Source: Mariannaea sp. PMI_226
Taxonomy: Eukaryota; Ascomycota; Sordariomycetes; Hypocreales; Nectriaceae
Reading direction: 5' to 3'
Assembly: GCA_024336345.1 (NCBI GenBank)
Contig: JANFOG010000007.1
Span: 1,116,001 to 1,180,000 of the forward strand
DNA length: 64,000 bases
Under the pieces are notes generated by a model. That model saw nothing but the letters and a program-made list of their open reading frames with translations, had not been told where the DNA came from and ran no database searches. The position numbers and the translations under genes were made by a program. Below, one piece after another: positions 12,240 to 23,828 of this stretch. How positions within the stretch are numbered: position 1 is the first letter of the stretch; the number at the start of each line of letters is the position of its first letter.

Positions 12240-13391
12240 TTATACCTGAGGTCTCATGTTTCCCATGGGTAGAGTTTCTGGATCTGACGGAAGTCTACGG
12301 TGCTCCTTAGGAAGACGAAAACCAAGGTGCTTCAGGTAATTGCCAGGGAACCAGATGTTGTAGAGCACGACGACCAAGAAGATCGGTAGGGTATCAAAAA
12401 CGTAGGTGCTATACAATCAAGATTTAGATTTCATGCTACAGGAAACGCGTGACGATCTGGATGGGATAACTTACTACCACTCCGCTTGCTGGACCGCGCC
12501 AGTTCTTCCTTCGGAAAACTCAACCATACGGAAGACCGATCGAATCTATTCGTATTTAATTAGCACATTGTCTCCCAATACCTCGAAGCGTGTCCACTAA
12601 CCAGGATCAAAACACACGATGCATTTACCACCCAGAGAAGTGTGGTCCAGTTTGTCTGGATGCCGTGCTTTGTCATGTTCATCCTAGCGAAATCTGTGTC
12701 GACTTTTCTTGATGAGAAATGAAACCTCGCAGCGGCAATACTGAACAGGCCAAAGCCTGCAAGCTGCACTCCGACACCAGCTAGGCCCAAATCCTTGCCG
12801 AGATTAATCTTCTGTTGAGCATTCGAATCGGTTGGGTTCGTTCCGGAGATCAACAGTGCAGCGATGAGCTGCAGCAACAGCGAAATAATGTCAAATCCGA
12901 CAAATATGAGAGTGATAAATCTTGCTGCCAACACAGTCAGCCGCACTCGGGCACAAAAAGAGTCTTATTGTTCAGCGCTTACGAGGAACCCAAATGAATC
13001 GCATTGTTCTAAGCTCTGGGGGTACAACCCAAAACACGATTCGCGAAAATAGGACATAGATGACTCCAGCCATCAAAACCGGTGCAAGAATCACGAGTGT
13101 AAACTGAACCACATATGGTGTCTTTTCGGTCACGTTGTTAGCCGAAACAACGCGAGCAGCATAGCCGACAACTTCCACTAAAGCAACAGTCAGTTCTGAA
13201 TGGAGTGCGGGCAGTTATCCGCGCAAGCATCACTCACTTCCAATGCCAAAGAGCATTACAAGCCACACCCATGTTCTCTTGCGGATAATCAAGAACAAAG
13301 TGATAAGGAAGCAAATGCCAAATAGACCAGCGACGACTGCAGCTAATGCTGGCGAAGGGGTATAAAGGTAGTGCGATTGATTTCCTGCCAT
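12240..13391 (-). CDS. RTA1-family seven-helix membrane protein (first copy)
   Basis: Predicted lipid-translocating exporter-like protein of the fungal RTA1 family (Rta1, Rsb1, Pug1). The gene has five exons. Exon 1 begins MAGNQSHYLYTPSPALAAVVAG. The joins give FGIG-MEVVGYAARV, WVPP-RFITLIFVGFDIISLLLQ and VLI-LIRSVFRMVEFSEG, then EWY-TYVFDTLPIFLVVVLYNIWFPGNYL, and the stop is at 12240. The EVVGYAARV, F.GFDIISLLLQ, and FR..EF..G and EW..YVFD.LP segments are diagnostic of RTA1 proteins. All splice donors are GTRAGN-like and frames close cleanly. RTA1 members protect yeast from toxic lipids or sterol-active drugs; the exact function of this one is unknown. A second family member follows upstream on the same strand at 15067-16289. 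Confidence 0.85.
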
Positions 13392-15066
13392 AGTTGGCCG
13401 ACTTAATCAAATGTTGTGTTAATTCTCGTGTCTGGGGATTGTGAATCTAAAAATCTACAAGAATCAACCGAGATAGAAGCCAGGGTTAACGAATATAAAT
13501 AACCTGGACGGCAGATGCGCAACGGCACCGTAAAGGACCGACATGACGTTTATGGGGGTTTACACTACTCCTTTGCGCAATGCTCTGAAGCAGATGGCAT
13601 TGTCTAGTGAGCCTGCAACCGCCACATGGCTTGTTGCACCCATTGTTGAATGCAAGGGGCTAAACAATATCGGCAATTCTACATCCCAGACCACCGACCT
13701 CTTCTCATGCTCTTCTGGTCGGATCGGTGTTTGTAAGCGCCGATAGTACGCAAGCAAGCATGTGGCTGAGGCTGGGCTATCCCTGATCAGGCAAGACTTC
13801 ACAGCAAGGTCGTGATAAAAGTGAGGTGAGGCGCACAAGAGCTACGTAATGCACTGCCATGTTTCCTAATTAAAGCTTAGAGGCCCTCTGCATGTACATC
13901 AGGGATGCTTGGGCGCACAGGTACCGTACAAATGCCAGTCAGATAACTCTCATTAGCCATCGGTCCCCACGGGCGGAGAACCACCGATGTGGCATTTTCT
14001 AGGCCCGCAACGCCTGATGTAGTGGAGCAGGACAAAATGAAGCATAAGGTGGCCTGCCAATTTCCCAGGGCAACGTCATGCTAACTTGCTGATAATATTA
14101 ATACATACGGAGTTCTGTATCCTCATTGTTGTTTTGCCAATAGCAATGCGCCACGAGCTCTTAGATTTAGACTCATGGCCACAGTGATCAGAACAATAGT
14201 AACGTTTCTGCGCATCCGTACAAGATTTCAGTGGAAACAGCTCGGTCAATTCATTCCTTCTCATTCTTCTCTTTCTGCAAAACCCTTTGGTATGGAACCA
14301 ACAAAAGGCATTGATGTCAATGGAATCATTTAGCTTCCATAGCATATACAAAGGACTCCCAGGACTAGACCAATGCAATGCGCGTGAAGAGCTGAGATCT
14401 CGAAGGGAACCTGAGCTGTAGGGTAGGCTGAAGGACGAGCATTTTTTCCCTCTACTGTCAATCCGTTTTGCCCCAAAGTCGATACGGATGGTTTTTGTCG
14501 TCGCTTAGTTGCTCATAGATCATCTTCGCCGTTCTAGATTAAGCATGTGGGTGGCTTGCAAATAATCTATAGCCTGAGTATAATCTTTCTGACCGTTGAC
14601 GCCTCAATCGTCATCTTTCAGTATTGCAGGACACGTTACGTTCTCTGGTGTGCCCTAACCGACGGTTTACGTATGCTGGATAAAGAGCAAGCCTTACACA
14701 ATTACTTCAAACTTATCTAGCCTGTCTATTATAAGCGGTCAGTTATTGCCTCTACGTATGTGGCTGAGATATTTAGTCAATAATTGTTCATGGAGAGCTG
14801 AGAGAAAAGGGATCAACCCAATAAAAGTGATGCGCCATAATGGTCGAATGAGATGCTAGTGAATTGTCTAACGCTAATATAGTGCAAATTGATGTGCCCA
14901 GTCTATCGTACTAATTTTGATTCCTTCACATGTATCCTCTTGAAAGAGATAGTTTAATCAAAGAAGCTCCAACTCGGAGACTTACATCTGTGTCTGATAA
15001 TTCCGATGATAAAAAATGAAATATAGAAGTGTAATGTTCTTTTCTCGGGCACGGATGAGACTTGCT
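13392..15066. other. Intergenic between two RTA1 genes
   Basis: Nothing recognisable is encoded. A minus-strand 100-codon stretch at 14076-14378 lacks domain or splice evidence. Confidence 0.5.
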
Positions 15067-16289
15067 TTAAACCATCTCATAGCCTCGATTGCTCACGCCT
15101 TCAGTCTGCTGAATTTCATCAACTTGACGCTTGCGTCCTCGGATCATGCCAGCAACATCCAAAGGGTCCATCAGAGAGATCAGGAAATGTCGTTTGTCCT
15201 GCCAACCGGTGCCCTTCACTTCTGTCCTACCGTCACGAGCAAGATACATGGTAGCATCCGCAGGAAGGTACCGATGCGGATGCAAAATATTCCACATCCA
15301 CATATTGGTAAGCATGAGAGTCGCCTCGAAGATGAGGAAGTATGACTCGTAACGGATAATAGGTGAGATGTTTGCAAAGTCGTCTAGCTGGTGCCAGTCA
15401 ACACCTTCGCTTCCGAAGTACTCGATAGTGCGATATATAGTGCGTGCCATCACAAGCCCTGAGCTGATATACAGGGCCGTGAGCGGATGCTTGATATTTC
15501 GCACACCTGCTAAGCCTGATTTTGCGCATTGGTAGTGGAAATAAGCACCTAGACTGAGAAAGGACACAATAACGAGTAACTGGAGCGACAGCGACGCTTT
15601 CATCAAGACAGCCCCTGTTTTGATATTTTGTCCTTCAGGATTAGAGACAAAGGAAGCACCCAGTCCATTCAGCAATTCCACTATGAGAGATATGAAGCCA
15701 AATGTGGCGAGAACTCTGTCTGGATTTACTGGAGACAGATATGGGACGTATGCAAGTACACGACCAAGGATATGATAGTTTGCCAACTCCAAGAGAGGTC
15801 TAGAATGTCATTATTAGATTACCGGCATATCATTTTCCTCATGGTGATGTACTTGGGGAGTGCGGACATACGGGCTTACAGCAATCAAACAGACGCTCAG
15901 GATATATGGAACAAGGTCGCTGTAATGGCCAAAGGCTCCGTAGACTCGCAAGCCATACCCTATTGAAAAGAGACATCCACAAGCAAAGAATAGGGCGGTA
16001 ATTTTGAAGTACTTGTGACGACTTTGATTCCACGAGTGTGAGATGCTGTGTAGTCGAGGCTGAGTCGGGGCTAGATAGAACTTACTAACATTGCCAAAAG
16101 TGAATAATTGTCGAAACAGCGTATGCTATGAAAAAGAATATGGCTGCGCCCTTGTTTGGACCATAAAACCAAAAACTACCGTCAACTGTAGGGGTAGAAA
16201 GGAGAGTTAGCTAGAGTTCAACATGGAGGATATGGAAATACCAGAAGACAAGACCAAGGACGCATCGTACCATAGTTGCCGTTGGGCAT
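15067..16289 (-). CDS. RTA1-family seven-helix membrane protein (second copy)
   Basis: Second RTA1-type protein, four exons. A 19-base exon 1 (MPNGNY, ATG at 16289) joins exon 2 to read MPNGNYVDGSFWFYGPNKGAA, a strong family N-terminus. Exon 3 gives SHSWNQSRHKYFKITALFF and IGYGLRVYGAF. The last junction reads LIAVSPPLLELANYHILGRVLAYV. Later segments TIYRTIEYFG, YESYFLIFEATLM and MWNILHPHRYLP are typical of the C-terminal half. It differs clearly from the first copy, so the two are old paralogues rather than a recent duplication. It is divergent from the Zn2Cys6 gene at 17302, with about 1 kb of shared promoter holding a GC-rich inverted repeat. A lipid or drug-response role is inferred from the family. 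Confidence 0.88.
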
Positions 16290-17301
16290 TATGAAGAGGG
16301 AGATTGATAAGAAAGAAAGAAGGTGGAAAATAAATAAAAAGCTACAAGCTTGGAGGATGAGATGACGCTTCTGATCTGGTGTGTCTTTGCGGTCACTTGA
16401 TAGTTATCGTGAGCCTGGACTAGCCCTGAGTTGAGTTGAAGAAAGGAAAGCAAAATAAACTGCAATGGAGCCAGTCCCTATACTTTCCCCTGGACAATAA
16501 ACCGGTATATATAAGACGAGATTGAGTGTTGTTGGGAAACAGGCAGCTTGTACAAGAGCAAAAAGTGGCTGACAAACGGTTCTCAAAATCTCGGTGCTCG
16601 CTATACCAGCGTTGAGAATGCTGAAACATCTTATTATACATCCCATCTTGGAATGAAAGGAGGCTCTAACATGGCCAGCGGAGGCGTCATGAGAAATGGC
16701 CCTCCCCTCCCGGGGGCCTCCCGTGTTTCGTATTCATGGCGCCCCGGCGGCCTCGGCCACCGGGACGGAGTCGTCGTCACGGAGGTTCCACTGTTTGACG
16801 ACGGTGCTCACACAGCTGGATCGATTCATGTTTCAAAGTCTTATTATCTAAGGATTGATAGAATAGAGCGCTGGATTTCAATGTGGAATATATCATAAAC
16901 AAATTTTTTTTTCTCAGATGCTGGAATACTACATGCCCCTCAGAGCCAGGGAAAATAGTCTATACTTGACATCTTACTGGTAGCTAGCACCCAGTTATCT
17001 ATATACTTGACGATTCCGTGTTATTTCCGCCGGGGGCCGAGGCCGCCGGAAGATGGCAGCGATTTGACGATGGCCAATCATACTACCTACATTGCTACCT
17101 AGGCACCTAATGATAGGTGCACTGGCAGGCAATTATGTCAGCCGAACTGCATTCTGTCTGCAAAACGCGCTTGCGTGTCCCCCTTGAAATGGTTAGTACT
17201 AATAAACAAGCATCGAGATCCAAGATCTCAGCCTGGAGACGATTGACAAATTCTTCCGCCCGAGCATAGGCATCTTTACTAGGCATTTCTCAGATTCCAG
17301 A
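16290..17301. promoter_or_regulatory. Shared promoter of divergent RTA1 and Zn2Cys6 genes
   Basis: This 1-kb non-coding region has locally extreme GC content (16684-16785 and 17027-17060) inside AT-rich flanks. The GC blocks form an inverted repeat, described separately. An open stretch at 16548-16898 crosses one of these blocks and is not thought to be a gene. Confidence 0.5.
16744..17049. repeat. 20-bp GC-rich inverted repeat rich in CGG triplets
   Basis: CCGGCGGCCTCGGCCACCGG (16744-16763) is matched on the opposite strand by 17030-17049 with one mismatch in 20. The arms are about 270 bp apart. Both lie between the divergent RTA1 and zinc-cluster genes. CGG triplets in inverted arrangement are what Zn2Cys6 proteins bind, so regulatory sites or the termini of a small element are both possible. 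Confidence 0.6.
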
Positions 17302-19625
17302 ATGGAAAGTACTGTAGACCCTTTGCAAGAACGTATTCGAAGCGATTCTTCCAGGATTCCAGCGGTGAGTGAGACACAAGAATATTCCCTGATATTCTCC
17401 ATCTAATAAAATGGCTTCTAGTGTGACAATTGCAAGGACCGAAAAGTATATGCAACATACCAGTCCTAAGGAAACACAGTGACAAGTAACTTAAACTAAC
17501 ATTCTTCCGCAGACCAAATGCGATCGCGGTAAACCGTGCTCCAGCTGTGTGACGGCGGGCATTCATTGCCGCATCACGAGATCAAAACCCGAGAAGCGCC
17601 AGAGAATCATTATTTCAGCAAAGTATGACGAGGCACTCGAACGTGTCGATACTAGGCTGCAAGAGGTCTTGGCATCAGTTCGAGCAATTCAGCATAATGG
17701 GATATCAGGCTCTGGTCTTCAACAGAGAAACCCTCAACAGACAACCGACTTTCCGGTAGGGACTTCCAGTCCCATCGTCTCAGACTCATTCGGTGCGGGT
17801 TACAAAGGTGATTCATCGTTTGATGCCCAGGTTCGACAGGCGGCTTTGAAACTAAATACCCTTGTCAGCCACCTACCACAAACATCTGAAGATGGTAGAT
17901 CAATATCGCACACAGCCCAGCAAATCAATGACGGCCGTGCCAAGTTGACTGCAAGTCCGTTGCAAATGAGGAACAAGCGTTTACTCCCATTTCTTGAACA
18001 ACATCCCGAGTTTGAGAAAAACACTCTACCATCAAGTGAACCTGTGCTCCGGCTGTTAAGGCTGGTGCAGAATGAGAAGCATCGCTTTTTTGCGGATGTT
18101 TCCGTTATTGATGAGCAGCATTTTATCGATGTTTGCCGTGATGTCTTCTTCGCTATCAACCCTTACACGATATATACATGGAGTATCGTCAACACAGGGC
18201 TGTACTATCTGTTCGTGGACCTGAGCTCTGATCGATATCCAGAGATCGGTGTGGATACACATGAGGTCGACAGGATCACTGAAATTCTAGCACGTAATGT
18301 CCAAGCCTCAGTTGAAAGCTTCCGGGTATGCCTAGAGCCATCAATTGAGGCGTGTCAAGCTATGGCAATGTTGGTAAGTTGGAGAACATTGATAACCTCT
18401 TGCCCTTAACTGACGCTCGCCAGGGAACATTTTGCATGAAGTCTGGACAAATCACGCGATCCTGGAACTTGTTTTCGGCAGCTTCGAGAATGTGTCTTGA
18501 CCTTGGTCTCCACAAGTTACCGCACGACGTCGAGGGCCTTGATCAATCAATAAAGCGTAAAGTGTTCTGGTTCATCTATATAGCAGATAAAGGGCTGGCT
18601 CTCACCTTGGGGCGAACCCAGTCGATTCATCACTATGACGTCTCTACAGACCACCTATCACATCCCATCGACGTGGCAGGGATAACCGGCAAGATTGCCA
18701 CTGCCATGCTCGAGCTTGCAATACTCGAGGGCGAGATACTCCTTCATTTATTTTCTCAATCAGGTCACAAAGTACATCCGCATGGCCGTGCCTACAAAGC
18801 TAGAGAGTTCCGGAGTAGATTGCGACACATTCAAACGGAACTAAATAAGGTTAGTGTCTTACTGCTTGCTTTTCGTGCTATAGAATTTACCCAGAATGTC
18901 ATCTCATACTTATAACATCGTCAGACAAACGACGCCGCATCGGATTCGAGTTTCTGGGGCTATTCCCAGTTACTTAATTTTCTCATCCATTCGATCTCGA
19001 CCGTGGTTTGCACCGCAGTTGCTTCAGACGCCCCTGGTGAAGAAGCACACGCATGTACAGACTGCGTTACCCATGCTCGCCAGGCGCTGACAATATTGGT
19101 TGAAATGGGTAATTTGTTGAAAGATACCGAACCCACCGGTTGGGCTTTGCTCCTCAATGCGTACTCCTCTCCCTTTCTGTTTCCTGCTTTATTGTATATG
19201 GAGTTTTCTAGCTGCGCTAACCATCCGATGTTCTCAGTGCGCTATCATTGATGCCTTTTACGCCGTACATGGTTCTCGTGACGCATGTCGTGACCGAGCA
19301 TGCGCCCTCAGATTTGGCCATGCTTATAGCGGTCAATGCTGCATTGAAACCTGTAGCGGAAACATCACCATTTGTTCGTCACGTGTTTGGAACTTGCAAG
19401 AAATTATATCAGTTTGCAGAGGCAAAGTCCCGGCGATATTCGGGCTCCAATCTCATCCAGGCCACAATATCAGCCCAAGATAGCTCGACCGACTCTGATT
19501 CCGGATCTTTGTTTGTTCAAGAGTCCTGCATACCATTAGATGAGTCAGACGTAACAATGTCTTTGATTGACTGGCCGATGATGTCGAGTGATTTGGACCT
19601 CGAGATCATGTTACGGCATGCATAA
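17302..19625 (+). CDS. Zn2Cys6 transcription factor with Fungal_trans domain
   Basis: Nuclear regulator in six exons. Exon 1 (17302-17364) gives a 21-residue leader. Exon 2 is only 24 bases (17422-17445) and encodes CDNCKDRK. Exon 3 starts at 17513 with TKCDRGKPCSSCVTAGIHC. The three together form the zinc cluster C-x2-C-x6-C-x5-C-x2-C-x6-C. The middle homology region (PF04082-like) includes GTFCMKSGQITRSWNLFSAASRMCLDLGLHKLP, KRKVFWFIYIADKGLALTLGR and the usual acidic C-terminus (SLIDWPMMSSDLDLE). Later joins are TELNK-TNDAASDSSFWGYSQLL and LLNA-ALSLMPFTPYMVL. It is divergent from the second RTA1 gene, which makes it a candidate regulator of that gene or of both RTA1 genes. Confidence 0.88.
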
Positions 19626-20239
19626 AATTTGCAATGCCTGAGGCGATTGGCACCATCTTGCGTTGTAGGTGGCAGTTGCTTGGCCGACTTAGTTGGTATT
19701 GGCATGTTGCGGTAGGATACGGTTAATCCTAGTAACAATTTCTCGTAGTCGGTACTTGTCCTACAGCTACTTACATCAGTTCATGATACGTTGGTAGTTT
19801 ATATGGATTCGCGGCTGGTTTCTTCTAATCTTTCCCATCACTGAGGTGAGGACTCATACGACCCTACGCCCCATAAAGTGTCCCCATTCCTCCGCGAAGA
19901 GATGTAGTATTCGGAGCCTGTGCCACATCCAGCCGCCTGCTTCTTTCAGTCCAAGATTCAGCGGCTCAGAAATCTTCCTCGCCCTCTGAAATTCCAAATT
20001 GACCTCATTCAGCTGATTTATTAAAATACTAATTACGGCCACCCGAACACTTCATTTAATTTTTTTTGGAAGTATGTGGACATAGGATAGAACTCATTTA
20101 GATTATTTTATCTGTCTCGATTAGAATCTTAATAGTGGGACCACGGCGTCAAGATCTTGGTGATTTATCGATATCTAGCTAGTTATTCTGATATGCTCTA
20201 TAGATCTAGACAACATCGTCTTCCCATCTCACTTTCCAC
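19626..20239. other. Intergenic, 0.6 kb
   Basis: 3' flanks of convergent genes. No coding feature is recognised. Confidence 0.5.
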
Positions 20240-20915
20240 TCATCCCTTGAATGCACTATCTTGATATTGTTCAGCGCTGTGTGCTCCACCGAACCAACTG
20301 ACACGATCTTTCACAAACTGTTCTACCTTTGGCCTCAATGCACCTTCATGTAGGTTGAAGTCGTCTACCGTGCCAATGCGTAGAATGCTGTGACCCGGGA
20401 ATTTTGATCCGACGCGGTACATGAGAGTGCCACACGTAGAACAGAAATAATTTGCCATCTCGCCCTTTGAAGCAATAGTTTTCGATTGACTAAACACCTT
20501 CAGGTTGTCGCGTCCGCGGAGATGTTTGAGATAGGTGTCTTCAACCGTGAAATTGGATGCGAACATAGATGCTGTAATCTTGCGACAATCGGTACAGTTA
20601 CAAACAAAGGTGTTGACAAGGCCAGGACCTCGGATAGGCTAAGAAAAAGAATGATAGATTAGAATCAGTTCGCTGAATTGCCATTGCCGAAACAAGACTC
20701 TTTGAGATGTTGTGTGCTGGAGAGGCTGGAAAGAAAGAAAGAAAGAAAGAAAGGCATGAACAGGTCATATAGATATTAGTTAATAACTTACAAAAGCCAA
20801 TTGAACAGCACCGCAAAAGCAAGTGGCTGTTGCTTCATCCTCATTAGACCATCCATCCGTAGCCCCACCAGCAAGTGGAAAGTAGGGCTGAGATGCGTTT
20901 GCGGTAGCAGCCATA
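20240..20915 (-). pseudogene. GFA/CENP-V domain zinc protein, apparent frameshift in exon 1
   Basis: Fungal member of the glutathione-dependent formaldehyde-activating enzyme (GFA, CENP-V) fold. There are two exons (20915-20792 and 20638-20240). The domain is complete: CFCGAVQLAF, then CNCTDCRKITASMFASNF, FSQSKTIASKGEMANYFCSTCGTLMYRVG and LRPKVEQFVKDRVSW. Its cysteines fit the zinc sites of the family. Exon 1 reads MAATANASQPYF in one frame and PLAGGATDGWSNEDEATA in the next. The shift occurs at a T4 run (plus strand A4, 20879-20882). The downstream frame has a TAA before any ATG, so no clean start was found. Either the allele is broken or the run is a sequencing error; apart from this one base it looks functional. 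The intron (20639-20791) holds a GAAA microsatellite. Confidence 0.7.
20729..20753. repeat. GAAA microsatellite, six copies
   Basis: A run of about six GAAA units lies inside the intron of the GFA-type gene, where it supplies part of the pyrimidine tract on the coding strand. Confidence 0.8.
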
Positions 20916-21474
20916 GTTATCAGCTTCAAGTCGTTAAAATTAACAAGCTTTAGATATAGATCGAGGTTGTGAATGTCTTTGAATGAATAATGTGCTCAGA
21001 TGACTTTACTGATGCAGCATCTCAGGATGCTTTTATATGTTGTCATGTTTAACTTCGTAAAAGCCCATGAATAATCATTCATAGGCTTTTCGAATGGCTC
21101 ATACGATGATTAGTGTCACGTCTTGAGTTCGGAGCGGCTGGGTGCGAAGTTTCACGGAGTTGCGGAACGGAATGGCGGAATGGCGGAATGGCGCACTCGA
21201 CGAATCTCACTCAAGAAATCATGCTGCAGGCGGCGTAAGTGTTCTGTAATAACACTAATCACGGTGGGACGGGGGACAACTCCTGTTTACTGGGGGACAA
21301 CAAATCGGACTAACGGAGCCCCGTAACTCCGTGACCCCTCATGAGCTCGTTCATAGTCCGAGATTCCGTTTCTCTATTGCCCAGCGTTCTAAGCTTTTTC
21401 TCGTGAACTCACTGGTATTATTGTACCAGTCCAATGACCAAAGATACCTAAACCGCCAAAATAATCGTACAGCA
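20916..21474. promoter_or_regulatory. Divergent promoter, GFA gene and third Zn2Cys6 gene
   Basis: Non-coding. A tandem AATGGCGG repeat (about three copies, 21171-21191) is present. So is an inverted repeat, TCACGGAGTT at 21152-21161 against AACTCCGTGA at 21325-21334, which extends imperfectly over about 15 bases. These may be regulator sites or the ends of a roughly 185-bp element. Confidence 0.45.
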
Positions 21475-23828
21475 ATGGCCTTAACATCTGCTGGTTTGTC
21501 ACCGAACTCCGAATCAGGTGCTACCGAAACTCCGTCCTCACCTAAGCAGACTCGGAAGCAAGTTTCAAGAGCTTGTGACTTGTGTCGCGCGAGGAGAATT
21601 AGGTGTGATAATGGGGAACCATGCAGGGCCTGTCATCAAAGAGGAGCAGAATGCACTCATAAAGGCGATGATGAACCAAGAACATTGCCAGCAGCACTCA
21701 GGTTGGGCCTCTGTCAATCACATGGCCATTTGTCCAGGATGCTTTTACTGACAACTCGTCATTCAGGGACATCAAACGCCTAAAATTACGAGTGAGAGAT
21801 CTTGAGGCCCAAATTGCGATCCTAAAGCTTCAGCAAGTCAGGCCAACACATGTGCAAACGCCAAACTGCTCTTCAAACTCGGAACATGCCCCGATTCAAC
21901 GTCAACAATCTCAATCGTTGCAAGCCCATTCCTCATTTTCGCCTCTGTCAATTCCACGGCCACAGTGGCGGGGTATCCATGTTGCTGCCGCTGGGTCGGA
22001 TCAGGTTTCGTATTATGGGCCAGCATCGTCGTTCTACCTTGTAGGCCGAATCGGACGCTACCTTGGGAAAATGTTGAAGCAGCCATATCCTGACCAAAGT
22101 TTGCAGCCCCGCGCTGCTATTACGAATCCCCATATTGCCGCTGGCGCGCATATCGATGACAGGGAACCTTCTCGAAGTGCTAGGGTTGGGAATATTCAAG
22201 AACGTAGTGATTCCGTAGGTACATTGGATCGAAGACAAGAAGAATCACTCCTTCGACTATTCTGGGAAGGATACCATTGCCTCTTGCCTATCATCGATGA
22301 GGTCGATTTTCGAAATCATTACGCATCCTTATGGGAACCTTCTCGGCGATCCAGGACACAATCCCCTCTTGTCGACATCATTCTCGCATTGTGCCTTCAA
22401 TACGGCTATGCCTTCATTCCAAAACAGGGCCCTAGTCAACACCCAGTTCGACCTGATGAAACCGATGATGCAATGATTGCGGGCCGGTGGTATTATTTGC
22501 GTGCGCAATCCTTACTGACAGCTGATCTTGAAAACCCATCCATCACAACAGTGCAGTGTTACATATTTATGGTCCAATATCTTTGCGGTGCATCCTTCCA
22601 TAATATGTGCCACATCATGGAAGCTCAAGCAGTTCGAACTGCACAAGTCCTTGGTTTACACCAAGAGCCCTCTCCGGATTTATCTTATGGTGAGAGGGAG
22701 TTGCGTCGGAGAATTTGGTGGGTTCTTTGGACTATGGACGCGAAGACGTCTACCAAATTCGGCCGCCCACTCGTTGTTGATTGGGCACACGTAACCGTCA
22801 AGATGCCTTCTGATGATATAGATACTGCGTCTTATAACGGGGCTACTCTAGGGTCTTGGGGGCCAGATGTGACTTGGCTCACTTACTCCATTCATACCCA
22901 GAAAGTGTACCGCATCATGGTCGATGTGTACGACGCACTGTTTTTCAAATGCGGAGAGGTGATTGAGCAAAATGCGCTGTCTTGCATTTACCACGACCCA
23001 AAGGCATTAGAATCATGCGCCAATGTTCTCGCCATCAGTCTTCCTGCAATGAAGAGCTGGACAACAGAAATCCCAACAGGCCTGAAAACAAGTCGCCGAA
23101 ATGGCGGAGAGGCTTTCTCAACAGACCGGTCTCCTCTTGAGGTCGAAGTCCTTGCCCCAACTTGGCTCCAGCGCCAGCGCATCTGTCTTGAACTTACCTA
23201 CCACAATATGGTCTTGAACCTTACTCGTCCTTTTATCACTTTCTATTCGCATCCAAACACCTATACACCTATGGCAGAGCGTCATGCTACGACAAGCGTT
23301 GACCATGGTGTTTCTTTCACCCTGATTATGTATCAGGTCCTCACCGAAACAGATCTTCTAAATGGTTGGTCAGAGTACTTCTCGCTTCAGTGGAACGTAG
23401 CTATCACAATTGTTGCATTTATTCTAGCCTATCCGGTTCATTCAGCCACTCCAAGAGCGAGAAAAGCTTTGGATAAAGCTGTAGAAGTGTTTGATATCTT
23501 TGGTACAAACTTTTCAGTAAGCGCGGACGCTGCTATGATCATGAGAGACCTGATTACCAAGGCGGATTTTCTGGCAGGGAATTTTAGGGGAAGTACCGCG
23601 TTTCCTAATACGTCAGGTGATCCTCTTCAATCCATCCCCGATACGAATACCTCTTCGTCCACCGTTCAGGATGACCTGGGTTGGCTCGACCCTAGTCGAC
23701 AAGATGACACTGGCCAGTTCGGCCAGTTGATGGACTGGGCACTTTCGGTAGACAGCTTCAACAACTTTGAGAAATTTTTCGACTCCAATTACTCCGTAGA
23801 TACATGGGAAATGGAGGAGTCATCATGA
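21475..23828 (+). CDS. Zn2Cys6 transcription factor (XlnR-like overall layout)
   Basis: Nuclear regulator of about 762 residues in two exons (21475-21701 and 21767-23828). The N-terminal zinc cluster is CDLCRARRIRCDNGEPCRACHQRGAEC, which fits C-x2-C-x6-C-x5-C-x2-C-x6-C. After the splice comes the basic linker and heptad-like dimerisation helix DIKRLKLRVRDLEAQIAILKLQ. The middle homology domain contains LLRLFWEGYHCLLPIIDEVDF, ITTVQCYIFMVQYLCG, AQAVRTAQVLGLHQEPS and RRRIWWVLWTMDAKTSTKFGRPL, the core of PF04082. The C-terminus is acidic with W and F residues, as in activation domains. It resembles regulators of plant-polymer or sugar genes in general build, but a specific orthologue cannot be named. 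Alternative upstream in-frame GTG starts were not used. Confidence 0.9.

Noticed and set aside
16548..16898. 116-codon open frame through the GC-rich block
   Set aside because: It is open mainly because the GC-rich inverted repeat lacks stops. The protein is low-complexity Gly/Pro/Arg.
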